From Caulobacter radicis (GTDB lineage Bacteria > Pseudomonadota > Alphaproteobacteria > Caulobacterales > Caulobacteraceae), in contig NZ_QDKO01000013.1 of assembly GCF_003094615.1 (NCBI RefSeq), forward strand, positions 34,839 through 98,838: a DNA stretch of 64,000 nucleotides, in the 5' to 3' direction. Positions 17,855 through 26,071 of the stretch are shown here, one piece after another. Under the pieces are notes generated by a model, which was not told where the DNA came from, ran no database searches, and saw nothing but the letters and a program-made list of their open reading frames with translations. The translations under genes and the position numbers were made by a program. Each line of letters begins with the position of its first letter. Position 1 is the stretch's first letter.

Positions 17855-18679
17855 TCACAGCAGCCCCTCCCCGCCATCGGTCCGGGTGCGCAGGTAGATT
17901 TCCTCGAACGCGCCCATCTGGCGGACGGTCAGGGCGCCTTCCTTGGCCAGTTCCAGGCTCGCCGACAGGGTCGAGGCCAGATAGCTGGCCGGCGTTGGGC
18001 CATCGGGGTCTTCCTCCCAGCGCTCGACCGGGGCGACGCCGGACAGGGCCGTCCACTCCTCCATCCTCGGCAGGAAGGTGCGCAGGCGGTCGCGGGCGTC
18101 TTCCAGCGGATAGGCCTGGGGCGGGCGCGGGGCGTAGTGGCGGCCGTGCTCGCGCTTTCGCTGGCTGATGTAGGCGCTCATCAGGGCGTAGAGATCGCCC
18201 TCGAAGCGGGTCGAGGAAACGATCTTCACCGCGTCAGGATCGCCGCGGGTGAAGACGTCGCGCTTGAGCTGCGGACGCTCCTTCAGGGCCTCGACCGAAC
18301 GGCGCATGGCGTCGAGCTTGGCCAGCCGGAAGGCCAGCTGGGCGGCCATCTCCTCGGCCGGCGGCTCCTCGGCCTTGGGGCGCTCGGGCTTGGGCAGCAG
18401 CAGGCGCGACTTCAGGTAGGCCAGCCAGGCGGCCATGACGAGGTAGTCTGCGGCCAGCGAGAAGCGCACCCGGCGGGCCTGCTGGACGAAGGCCAGGTAC
18501 TGCTCGGCCAGGCGGGTGATCGACAGCTGAAGCAGGTCGACCTTCTGGTTGCGGGCCAGGGCCAGGAGGACATGCAGCGGCCCTTCGTAGCCATCGATGT
18601 CGATGACCAGGGCCGCGCCGTCTTCGGCCGCCTCACGGGCGGCCGCGAAGTCGAATGTGGGCTGAAAGCCCGTGCTCAC
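17855..18679 (-). CDS. scpA: Segregation and condensation protein A
   Basis: ScpA is the kleisin that bridges the SMC heads in the bacterial condensin. The 274-residue protein has the family N-terminal block GYEGPLHVLLALARNQKVDL, then LAEQYLAFVQQ, and a C-terminal winged helix. The GTG start overlaps the nagZ stop (GTGA), so it is translationally coupled to nagZ. scpB follows after the palindromic repeat. Confidence 0.95.
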   Translation of the reverse strand: MSTGFQPTFDFAAAREAAEDGAALVIDIDGYEGPLHVLLALARNQKVDLLQLSITRLAEQYLAFVQQARRVRFSLAADYLVMAAWLAYLKSRLLLPKPERPKAEEPPAEEMAAQLAFRLAKLDAMRRSVEALKERPQLKRDVFTRGDPDAVKIVSSTRFEGDLYALMSAYISQRKREHGRHYAPRPPQAYPLEDARDRLRTFLPRMEEWTALSGVAPVERWEEDPDGPTPASYLASTLSASLELAKEGALTVRQMGAFEEIYLRTRTDGGEGLL

Positions 18680-19704
18680 CCGGCGTACCGGCCGTCGAAG
18701 GCGGCGTCGAAGCGGGCCCGGGCCTCGGATACGTCGAGCGGCTCGGGAACCTTGACCAGGCGGCCCATGACGGCCTGGGCCCGGCGACGGGCCTCCTTGG
18801 ACATCTTGCCGACGCCGGCCATCACGGCCTTCATCTCGTCCATGTCGCCGTTGCAGTGCAGGACCACGTCGCAGCCGGCCGACAGGCTGTCCTTGGCGCG
18901 CTGCTTGAAGTCGCCCGACAGCGCCTTCATCGACAGGTCGTCGCTCATCAGCAGGCCGTCGAAACCCAGCGAGCCCCGAATGACCTGCTTGATGGCCTTC
19001 TTCGAGGTCGTGGCCGGGCGGCGACGATCGATGGCCGTGTAGACGACGTGGGCGGTCATCGCCATCGGCATGTCCGACAGCACCCGGAACGGGGCGAAGT
19101 CGCGGGCTTCCAGCTCGGCCAGCTTGGCCTTCACCACCGGCAGCTCCAGGTGGCTGTCGGCCATCGCCCGGCCGTGACCGGGGATGTGCTTGATGATCGG
19201 CAGCACGCCGCCAGCCAGCAGGCCCTCGGCGGCGGCGCGGCCCAGCGTGGCCACTTGCTCGGGGGTGTCGCCATAGGCGCGGTCGCCGATGATCTCGTGG
19301 CCCTTGGGGTCGGGCACGTCCAGCACCGGCACGCAGTCGACATTGATGCCCAGCGAGGTCAGGTCGTGGGCGATCAGGCGCGCGCCCAGGCGGGTGATCT
19401 CGCGAGCGACCAGCGGGTCGTTGGCGACCAGGTCGCCGTAGGCGCGGCCGGGCGGATACTTGCCCCAGTGAGGGGCGCCAAGGCGGGCGACGCGGCCGCC
19501 CTCCTGGTCGATCAGGATCGGCGCGTCAGGCCGCCCGATGGTCTCGCGCAGAGCCGAGGTCAGCTTGCGAACCTGGTCGGGCGTGTCGATGTTGCGCTTG
19601 AAGAGGATGAAGCCCCACGGCTTCACGTCGCGGAAGAAGGCGGCTTCTTCCGCCGACAGGATGGTCCCGGCGCAGCCGAGGATGGCGGCGGTCGACGTGC
19701 TCAT
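18676..19704 (-). CDS. nagZ: Beta-N-acetylhexosaminidase
   Basis: NagZ is a family 3 glycoside hydrolase that removes GlcNAc from 1,6-anhydro-muropeptides in cell-wall recycling, in the cytoplasm. The 342 residues match family size. Visible motifs are ILIDQEGGRVARL, the loop KHIPGHGRAMADSHLELP and the nucleophile site LMSDDLSMKAL. It lies between a SPOR-domain gene and scpA, all tightly packed on one strand. Confidence 0.96.
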   Translation of the reverse strand: MSTSTAAILGCAGTILSAEEAAFFRDVKPWGFILFKRNIDTPDQVRKLTSALRETIGRPDAPILIDQEGGRVARLGAPHWGKYPPGRAYGDLVANDPLVAREITRLGARLIAHDLTSLGINVDCVPVLDVPDPKGHEIIGDRAYGDTPEQVATLGRAAAEGLLAGGVLPIIKHIPGHGRAMADSHLELPVVKAKLAELEARDFAPFRVLSDMPMAMTAHVVYTAIDRRRPATTSKKAIKQVIRGSLGFDGLLMSDDLSMKALSGDFKQRAKDSLSAGCDVVLHCNGDMDEMKAVMAGVGKMSKEARRRAQAVMGRLVKVPEPLDVSEARARFDAAFDGRYAG

Positions 19705-19715
19705 GGGGCCCTCGC

Positions 19716-20516
19716 CTACTTCACGAAGCAGGATTTGCCGGCGGCGCTCAGGGCGTCGCAGAACGCCTTGGCGTCGGCGCGGCTGGAGAAGCCCGTGACC
19801 GAGGTGCGGTAGAGGGTGGTGCCGTTCTTGTCGATCGCCTCGACCTTCTTGCCCTTGCCGGCGGCCAGGCCCGGCGAGATGCGGGCGGCGTCGTTCCAGG
19901 CCTTGTCGGCCAGGGCGGTCGAGGACAGGGCGCCGATCTGGACGCTGGCCGGACCCGAGACGGTGGCGGCGGGCTTCGGCGCGACGGCGGCCGGCTTCGG
20001 CGGGGCCACGGCGGCGGTGGCGAGGCTCTCGATGCTGGGCGCCGGGGCGGGTTTGGCGGCCGGCTTGGCGACCGGCGGAGCGGCGACAGGAGCGGAAGGA
20101 GCCGTGACGGCGGGCTTGGCCGGCGGCAGGCTGGCGCTCTGCACCGGAGCGGCCGGCGGCGGCGCGGTCGGACGGGCCATCGGCTCTTCCGGCGGCGCGG
20201 CGTAGGTCGGCGAGGCCGTCGGGTTCTCGTGGCTGTAGATCTGCAGGCCGGCGGCTTCGTCGGGCTTGTTCTGGTCAGGCGCCGGAGCGGCCTTGATCTC
20301 GGCCACTGGCTCGCCGACGGTGCGCGGGGCGTCGTTGGGACCACGCACGCCGTTGCGATAGATCAGGAACACCGCCACCAGCAGCGTTCCTAGCACCACC
20401 GCGCTGATGATCAGGGTCAGCGGCAAGGGCCGCGACCCGCGCACCGGCTGGCGCGCATCGAACGAAAGCGGCGCATCGGTGGGCGGCGCATAGGCGCCGC
20501 GGTGCGGGTCGGACAT
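19716..20516 (-). CDS. SPOR-domain membrane protein
   Basis: The 266-residue protein has a short cytoplasmic part, one membrane helix (residues ~31-52, PLTLIISAVVLGTLLVAVFL), a long Pro/Ala-rich periplasmic linker, and a C-terminal SPOR domain. SPOR domains bind glycan strands lacking stem peptides, which are enriched at the division site. The protein probably localises to midcell. It is the first gene of a run with nagZ, scpA and scpB. Confidence 0.87.
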   Translation of the reverse strand: MSDPHRGAYAPPTDAPLSFDARQPVRGSRPLPLTLIISAVVLGTLLVAVFLIYRNGVRGPNDAPRTVGEPVAEIKAAPAPDQNKPDEAAGLQIYSHENPTASPTYAAPPEEPMARPTAPPPAAPVQSASLPPAKPAVTAPSAPVAAPPVAKPAAKPAPAPSIESLATAAVAPPKPAAVAPKPAATVSGPASVQIGALSSTALADKAWNDAARISPGLAAGKGKKVEAIDKNGTTLYRTSVTGFSSRADAKAFCDALSAAGKSCFVK

Positions 20517-20651
20517 CGAAAAAGGCTCCAGAATTCCGGCGCGCGTTCACCATGTGCGAATCACGCGCGCAAGTCCCTACTCTACTGGACCCGATGGCCG
20601 TTCAGAACTGTCGCACCCTCGACGGTCGTGCGTCGCCCGGCGCTCGCCCCG

Positions 20652-21836
<1,185 letters not shown>

Positions 21837-21913
21837 GAGCGGCCTTTGCTGATCGCCCCTTTTCCCGGAGCGCGGTCGCCCTCATATATGCGATAGATCA
21901 AGTTTCCACAGCC

Positions 21914-22246
21914 ATGACCGACATCACCGTTACGCTTTCTTCCAACGCCGCCCGCCGGCTGCACGCCCTTTCCGAAGCCGAGGGGCGCGAGGTGATGCTT
22001 CGCGTGGCGGTCGACGGCGGCGGCTGCTCGGGCTTCCAGTACCGGTTCGACCTGGTCGAGGCCGCCGAAGACGATGACCTGAAGATCGAGCGCGACGGCG
22101 CCGCGGCCCTGGTCGACGTCGTGTCGCTGGCCCTGCTCAAGGGTTCCGAGATCGACTTCGTCGACGAACTGGCCGGCGCAGAGTTCCGGGTCAGGAACCC
22201 CAACGCCAAGTCCAGCTGCGGCTGCGGCGTCAGCTTCTCGATCTGA
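21914..22246 (+). CDS. erpA: A-type iron-sulfur cluster insertion protein (ErpA/IscA family)
   Basis: A-type carriers receive Fe-S clusters and deliver them to target enzymes. The 110-residue protein has the three conserved cysteines, one in DGGGCSGFQYRF and two in SSCGCGVSF at the C-terminus. The ErpA assignment over IscA rests on its position outside an isc/suf operon and is moderate. It is followed by the aromatic attenuator region of the next gene. Confidence 0.9.
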   Translation: MTDITVTLSSNAARRLHALSEAEGREVMLRVAVDGGGCSGFQYRFDLVEAAEDDDLKIERDGAAALVDVVSLALLKGSEIDFVDELAGAEFRVRNPNAKSSCGCGVSFSI

Positions 22247-22277
22247 CGTCCCTTCCCGCCCCTCTCAAGTTTATGGC

Positions 22278-22306
22278 GTGACACGCGCCAAACTAGGCTC
22301 TACGGT
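22278..22306 (+). promoter_or_regulatory. Candidate promoter of the DAHP synthase leader
   Basis: GTGACA at 22278-22283 and TACGGT at 22301-22306 are 17 bases apart. Transcription would start near 22312-22314, at or next to the leader-peptide ATG, giving a leaderless or nearly leaderless message. The -10 match is weak. Confidence 0.35.
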
Positions 22307-22313
22307 TCCCGCC

Positions 22314-22397
22314 ATGATCCTCGCCGCCAGCCAACAGCTGTTTTGGTACTTTAGCTATCCGACGCCTCTGGCGCCGGGAGGGGATCGTTTGGCCTGA
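22314..22397 (+). CDS. Aromatic-rich leader peptide upstream of DAHP synthase
   Basis: A 27-codon open frame reads MILAASQQLFWYFSYPTPLA and then PGGDRLA. Residues 10-15 are Phe-Trp-Tyr-Phe-Ser-Tyr, so all three aromatic amino acids occur within six codons. It lies 98 bases before the ATG of the first enzyme of aromatic synthesis and is followed by mutually exclusive hairpins. I infer that ribosome stalling at these codons senses charged tRNA-Phe, tRNA-Trp and tRNA-Tyr. There is no clear Shine-Dalgarno, consistent with a leaderless start. Confidence 0.8.
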   Translation: MILAASQQLFWYFSYPTPLAPGGDRLA

Positions 22398-22437
22398 GAT
22401 CAGGCCGCCAAAAACGCCTTTCACCAGCCGCCAGGGG
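22365..22437 (+). promoter_or_regulatory. Antiterminator pairing of the aromatic attenuator
   Basis: CCTCTGGCG at 22365-22373, just after the aromatic codons, pairs over 9 bp (one G-U) with CGCCAGGGG at 22429-22437. The second strand is also the left arm of the terminator, so the two structures exclude each other. A short hairpin, CCTCT/GGGAGG (within 22365-22381), could sequester the first strand when the leader is not translated. A GGCCTG-AGAT-CAGGCC hairpin (22391-22406) lies between. Confidence 0.7.
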
Positions 22438-22456
22438 TTCCCCGGGCGGCTTTTTT
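22426..22456 (+). terminator. Attenuator terminator before DAHP synthase
   Basis: The stem AGCCGCC(A)GGGG with CCCC(G)GGCGGCT (22426-22437 with 22440-22451), one A-G mismatch and a TT loop, is followed at once by six T residues (22451-22456). It lies 38 bases before the coding start of the downstream gene, the wrong place for an ordinary end-of-gene terminator and the right place for an attenuator. Confidence 0.85.
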
Positions 22457-22494
22457 GATGGCCGCCGGACCCCTCGAATTTTCCGGAGCACGCC

Positions 22495-23592
22495 ATGCCA
22501 TCCTCGACCGCCGCCACTCTCGTCTCGCTGCCCGTCCCGACCGACGACCTGCGCATCCAGAAACTCCAGACCCTCAGCCCGCCCGCCCAGGTGATCGGCG
22601 AAGCGCCGGCCACCTCGACGACGGCCGAGATCGTCGAAGGATCGCGCCAAGCGGTGCACGAGATCCTGCACGGCCGCGACGACCGGCTGGTGGTGGTGAT
22701 CGGTCCCTGCTCGATCCACGATCCCAAGGCCGCCATCGACTACGCCACCCGCCTGGCCGCCGAACGCGAGCGCCATGCCGGCGAGCTGGAAGTGATCATG
22801 CGCGTCTACTTCGAAAAGCCGCGCACGACGGTCGGCTGGAAGGGCCTGATCAACGACCCGGGCCTGGACGGCGGCTTCCACATCAACGAGGGCCTGCGCC
22901 TGGCGCGCCGCGTGCTGCTCGATGTTTCCGCCCAGGGCCTGCCGGCGGCCTGCGAGTTCCTGGACGTCACCACCCCGCAATACATCGCCGACCTGGTGGC
23001 CTGGGGCGCGATCGGCGCCCGCACCACCGAAAGCCAGATACACCGCGAAATGGCGTCAGGCCTGTCGTGCCCGGTCGGCTTCAAGAACGGCACCAACGGC
23101 GACGTGAAGGTCGCGGTCGACGCGGTGACCGCCGCCGCCCAGCCGCACCATTTCCTGGCCGTGACCAAGGAAGGCCGCGCCGCCATCGCCACCACCACCG
23201 GCAACGCCGACAGCCATGTGGTGCTGCGCGGCGGCAAGACGCCCAACTACGACGCCGCCAGCGTCGCGGCGGCGGCGGAAGCGCTGAGCAAGGCCGGCCT
23301 GCCGCCGCGCCTGATGGTCGACGCCAGCCACGCCAACAGCGGCAAGAACCACGAGAACCAGCCGGCCGTGGTCGCCGACATCGCCGCCCAGGTGGCAAGC
23401 GGCGCCTCGCCGATCATGGGCGTGATGATCGAGAGCAACCTGGTCGCAGGCCGCCAGGACATCGTTCCCGGCCAGCCCCTGACCTACGGCCAGTCGGTCA
23501 CCGACGCCTGCGTCGACTGGGATACGTCGGTGCGCATGCTCGAAGACCTGGCGCAAGCCGTCCGTGCGGGTCGTCAAGCCCGCAAGGCCTAG
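22495..23592 (+). CDS. aroG: 3-deoxy-7-phosphoheptulonate (DAHP) synthase, class I
   Basis: The enzyme condenses phosphoenolpyruvate and erythrose 4-phosphate, the entry step of the shikimate pathway to Phe, Tyr and Trp. The 365-residue protein belongs to the E. coli AroF/AroG/AroH type. Blocks are VVVIGPCSIHDPKAAIDYA, EKPRTTVGWKGLINDP, CPVGFKNGTNG and MVDASHANSGKNH. The choice of aroG over aroF or aroH is arbitrary, since feedback specificity cannot be read with certainty. The gene is preceded by a full attenuator with an aromatic leader peptide, so transcription probably responds to aromatic aminoacyl-tRNA levels. Confidence 0.95.
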   Translation: MPSSTAATLVSLPVPTDDLRIQKLQTLSPPAQVIGEAPATSTTAEIVEGSRQAVHEILHGRDDRLVVVIGPCSIHDPKAAIDYATRLAAERERHAGELEVIMRVYFEKPRTTVGWKGLINDPGLDGGFHINEGLRLARRVLLDVSAQGLPAACEFLDVTTPQYIADLVAWGAIGARTTESQIHREMASGLSCPVGFKNGTNGDVKVAVDAVTAAAQPHHFLAVTKEGRAAIATTTGNADSHVVLRGGKTPNYDAASVAAAAEALSKAGLPPRLMVDASHANSGKNHENQPAVVADIAAQVASGASPIMGVMIESNLVAGRQDIVPGQPLTYGQSVTDACVDWDTSVRMLEDLAQAVRAGRQARKA

Positions 23593-23603
23593 ACCGGCTA
23601 GAC

Positions 23604-23630
23604 GGAGGGATGCCCCAAGGGCGTCCCTCC
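23604..23630 (+). terminator. Hairpin after aroG, terminator-like without T-run
   Basis: GGAGGGA-T-GCCC pairs with GGGC-G-TCCCTCC around a CAA loop, 12 bases after the aroG stop. No T-tract follows, so it may stabilise the message end or act with Rho. Confidence 0.5.
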
Positions 23631-23710
23631 CTATCCCCCGAAATCTCGCCCGCATGGCTTGAGCGCGAGGCCGCCGCCCCCTAGCCTCCGCCCGCCTATC
23701 GGAGCCCGCC

Positions 23711-24499
23711 ATGCGCATCGCCACCTGGAACGTCAATTCGGTCAACGCCCGCTTGGACAATGTCCTGGCCTGGTTCGAGGCCGAGGCGCCCGACGTCGCG
23801 GTGCTGCAGGAGATAAAGTGCGTCGACGAGAAGTTCCCGGCCGAGGCCTTCGAGCGCCTGGGCTACAACGTCGTCGTCCATGGCCAGAAGACCTATAACG
23901 GCGTGGCCCTGCTCTCGAAGCATCCGGTCGAGGACGTCCGCAAGGGCCTGCCCCTTCTGGAAGGCGACGCCGAGGACGAGCAGGCGCGCTATGTCGAAGC
24001 GGTGATCTCGGGGCCCAAGCCGGTGCGGGTGATCGGTATCTACCTGCCCAACGGCAATCCGATCGGCACCGAGAAGTTCGCCTACAAGCTGTCGTGGATG
24101 CGCCGTCTGCACGAGCACGCCAAGGGCCTGCTGGCCTTTGAGGAGCCCTTGGTCATCGCGGGCGACTACAACGTCATTCCCGAGGTCGAGGACGTGGCCA
24201 ACCCCGAGGCCTGGCTGGGCGACGCCCTGTTCCAGCCCGAGAGCCGGGCGGCCTTCCGGGCCCTGAAGAACCTCGGCTTCACCGACGCCTACTGCCAAGC
24301 TGACGGCGCGCCTGGCGGCTACACCTTCTGGGACTACCAGGCCGGCGCCTGGCCCCGGAACCTGGGCATCCGCATCGACCACCTGCTGCTCTCGCCCCAG
24401 GCCGCCGACAAGCTGGCCGAAGTGAAGATCCACCGCGACGAGCGCGACAAGGAAAAGCCGTCGGACCACGTGCCGGTGGTGGCGACCCTGGCGCTGTAA
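23711..24499 (+). CDS. xthA: Exodeoxyribonuclease III
   Basis: This AP endonuclease and 3'-exonuclease acts in base-excision repair. The 262-residue single-domain protein has the expected catalytic blocks: ATWNVNSVNARL, VLQEIKCVDEKFP (Glu), GDYNVIPEVEDV (Asp/Asn), RIDHLLLSP and KPSDHVPVVATL (Asp/His). It is a stand-alone gene about 120 bases after aroG. Confidence 0.96.
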   Translation: MRIATWNVNSVNARLDNVLAWFEAEAPDVAVLQEIKCVDEKFPAEAFERLGYNVVVHGQKTYNGVALLSKHPVEDVRKGLPLLEGDAEDEQARYVEAVISGPKPVRVIGIYLPNGNPIGTEKFAYKLSWMRRLHEHAKGLLAFEEPLVIAGDYNVIPEVEDVANPEAWLGDALFQPESRAAFRALKNLGFTDAYCQADGAPGGYTFWDYQAGAWPRNLGIRIDHLLLSPQAADKLAEVKIHRDERDKEKPSDHVPVVATLAL

Positions 24500-24564
24500 G
24501 CACGCAGGCGGCCGGTAACCGGCGCCTCTGTCGCGAATCCGCGAACGCCGCTAGCCTCCGCGCC

Positions 24565-25473
24565 ATGAGCGAGTTCTGGCGCCTCCTGTTGCTCGTCGCC
24601 ATCGCCGGGTCGGCCGTCACCTTCATGGGCAGCGCGGCCATCTGGTTCATGGACGAAGAGCGTCGCATCCGCCGCGCCCTGCGCCACGTGCTGAAGGGCG
24701 AGCCGGAGACCGTCATCATCGCGCGCGGTCGCGGCAAGGGCGTGGGCTTCTCGTTCGACACCAACACCGCCGCCGTGGCCTGGGACAGCGGGACATGGTG
24801 CCTGCTCTATCGCATCGACGAACTGATGGGCGCCGAGCTGTCGGTCGACAATCAGGTGGTGGGCCGCGTCTTCCGCGGCGAGCAGCGCCGGGCGATCGAC
24901 CAGATCGTGCAGCAGGCCGCCCGCGTCTGCCTGCGGCTGATCTTCGACGACCCGCGCCATCCCGACTTCGAGCTGGACCTGTGGCTGGAAGGCGACGAGC
25001 AGCAGCGCCAGAGCCGCTCGCCGGCCCTGGCGATCCAGGAGGCCAACCGCTGGCTGGCGAGGGCCGAGGCGATCGTGCGCCGCCCGCTGGCTCCGCGCGG
25101 CCCCTCGCCGACCGCCGCCAAGGCCGCCGAGCCCGAGATCGCCCGCCGCGCCGAACCTGCGGCCCCCGCCGACAAGCCCAAGCCCTATCGCTCGGCCCGC
25201 GAGGCCGTGACCGCCGGAGCCGGCGGCGCCGCCGCGGCCGTGGCCACCGCGCCCCTGTTCGAGGAGATCGACGACGGCCCCGAGGCCGCCGATCCGCCGT
25301 GGTCCGACCCCGACGCCCCCATCCACGCCTGGGCCGACGACGGCGACACCGCCGACGAGCCGGCCTACCTGCCGCCCGACCGTCCCTACAAGCCGGTGTC
25401 CAAGGCCGCCCGCGACGCCAAGGGCGACCAGGACGAGCTGCCGTTCGACCTGGACGACGAGGACGAATACTGA
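24565..25473 (+). CDS. Conserved-looking membrane-anchored protein of unknown function
   Basis: I do not recognise this 302-residue protein. It has one N-terminal membrane helix (residues ~5-28, with FMGSAAIWF). A compact domain of about 140 residues contains GFSFDTNTAAVAWDSGTWCL, DNQVVGRVFRGEQRR and DFELDLWLEGDEQ. The C-terminal half is disordered and rich in Ala, Pro and acidic residues, ending DLDDEDEY. The N-in/C-out direction is uncertain. The gene stands alone between xthA and a small secreted EF-hand gene. Confidence 0.7.
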   Translation: MSEFWRLLLLVAIAGSAVTFMGSAAIWFMDEERRIRRALRHVLKGEPETVIIARGRGKGVGFSFDTNTAAVAWDSGTWCLLYRIDELMGAELSVDNQVVGRVFRGEQRRAIDQIVQQAARVCLRLIFDDPRHPDFELDLWLEGDEQQRQSRSPALAIQEANRWLARAEAIVRRPLAPRGPSPTAAKAAEPEIARRAEPAAPADKPKPYRSAREAVTAGAGGAAAAVATAPLFEEIDDGPEAADPPWSDPDAPIHAWADDGDTADEPAYLPPDRPYKPVSKAARDAKGDQDELPFDLDDEDEY

Positions 25474-25539
25474 GGCTCTCGCCCGGGTTGCATGGCGTCG
25501 CCGCCTGAGGCACGCTCCAGTCTCCCGTGGAGACGCGCC

Positions 25540-25911
25540 ATGATCCGCCTCGCCGCCCTCGCCCTGCCCCTGCTGCTGGCCGCTCCGGCCCTGGCCCAGC
25601 CGCCGGCCGCCAGTCCGGCGCCGCAGAGGCTGGTGCTGAACTTGGCCGACCGCGACGGCGACGGCGTGGTCAGCCCGGTCGAGGCCGCCGAGCATCTGGC
25701 GTCCGGCGACGCCGCCGAACTGCCCGCCGCCCAGCCGTTGAGCCCGCCCAATCGGGGTCCCCGCCTCAGGCCCGGCAAGGCCAAGGCTGAGAAACCGGAC
25801 GAGGCCGGCTTTCCCGGCCTGTCGATGAAGCGCCGCTTCGTCCCGGCCAGCGAATTCGAGCAAGCGCTGGAATATCGCTTCCTGGAAGATCTGAAAGACC
25901 GTCGCAAGTAG
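25540..25911 (+). CDS. Small secreted EF-hand protein
   Basis: The ATG at 25540 was chosen because it begins a signal peptide (MIRLAALALPLLLAAPALAQ); the open frame continues 16 codons upstream without one. The 123-residue precursor has one calcium-binding-type loop, LADRDGDGVVSPVEAAEHL, directly after a Pro/Ala linker, then a basic Pro-rich region. The function is unknown. Periplasmic calcium binding is inferred from the loop (Asp-x-Asp-x-Asp-Gly). Confidence 0.72.
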   Translation: MIRLAALALPLLLAAPALAQPPAASPAPQRLVLNLADRDGDGVVSPVEAAEHLASGDAAELPAAQPLSPPNRGPRLRPGKAKAEKPDEAGFPGLSMKRRFVPASEFEQALEYRFLEDLKDRRK

Positions 25912-26032
25912 CGGTAATCCCTTGCCGGCCGTCGGCCGGCCGCCCCCTCCCAAATTCCGCCCATTTTTTGCCGACTGCGGCCATCCCGTAGTTGCGAGTC
26001 GATCTCAACGCGACTAAGACCCCCGCCCTTAT

Positions 26033-26047
26033 TGCGATTGATACGCA
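26033..26047 (+). promoter_or_regulatory. Candidate operator TGCG-N7-CGCA upstream of first TonB receptor
   Basis: TGCGATTGATACGCA lies 25 bases upstream of the receptor ATG. A 15-base element with the same TGCG-N7-CGCA form and a shared TTGA centre lies upstream of the second receptor (32319). The function may be metal-responsive (Fur-type) repression; this is inference. Confidence 0.4.
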
Positions 26048-26071
26048 CAAGCGTTGGTACGGGGCGAGTAG

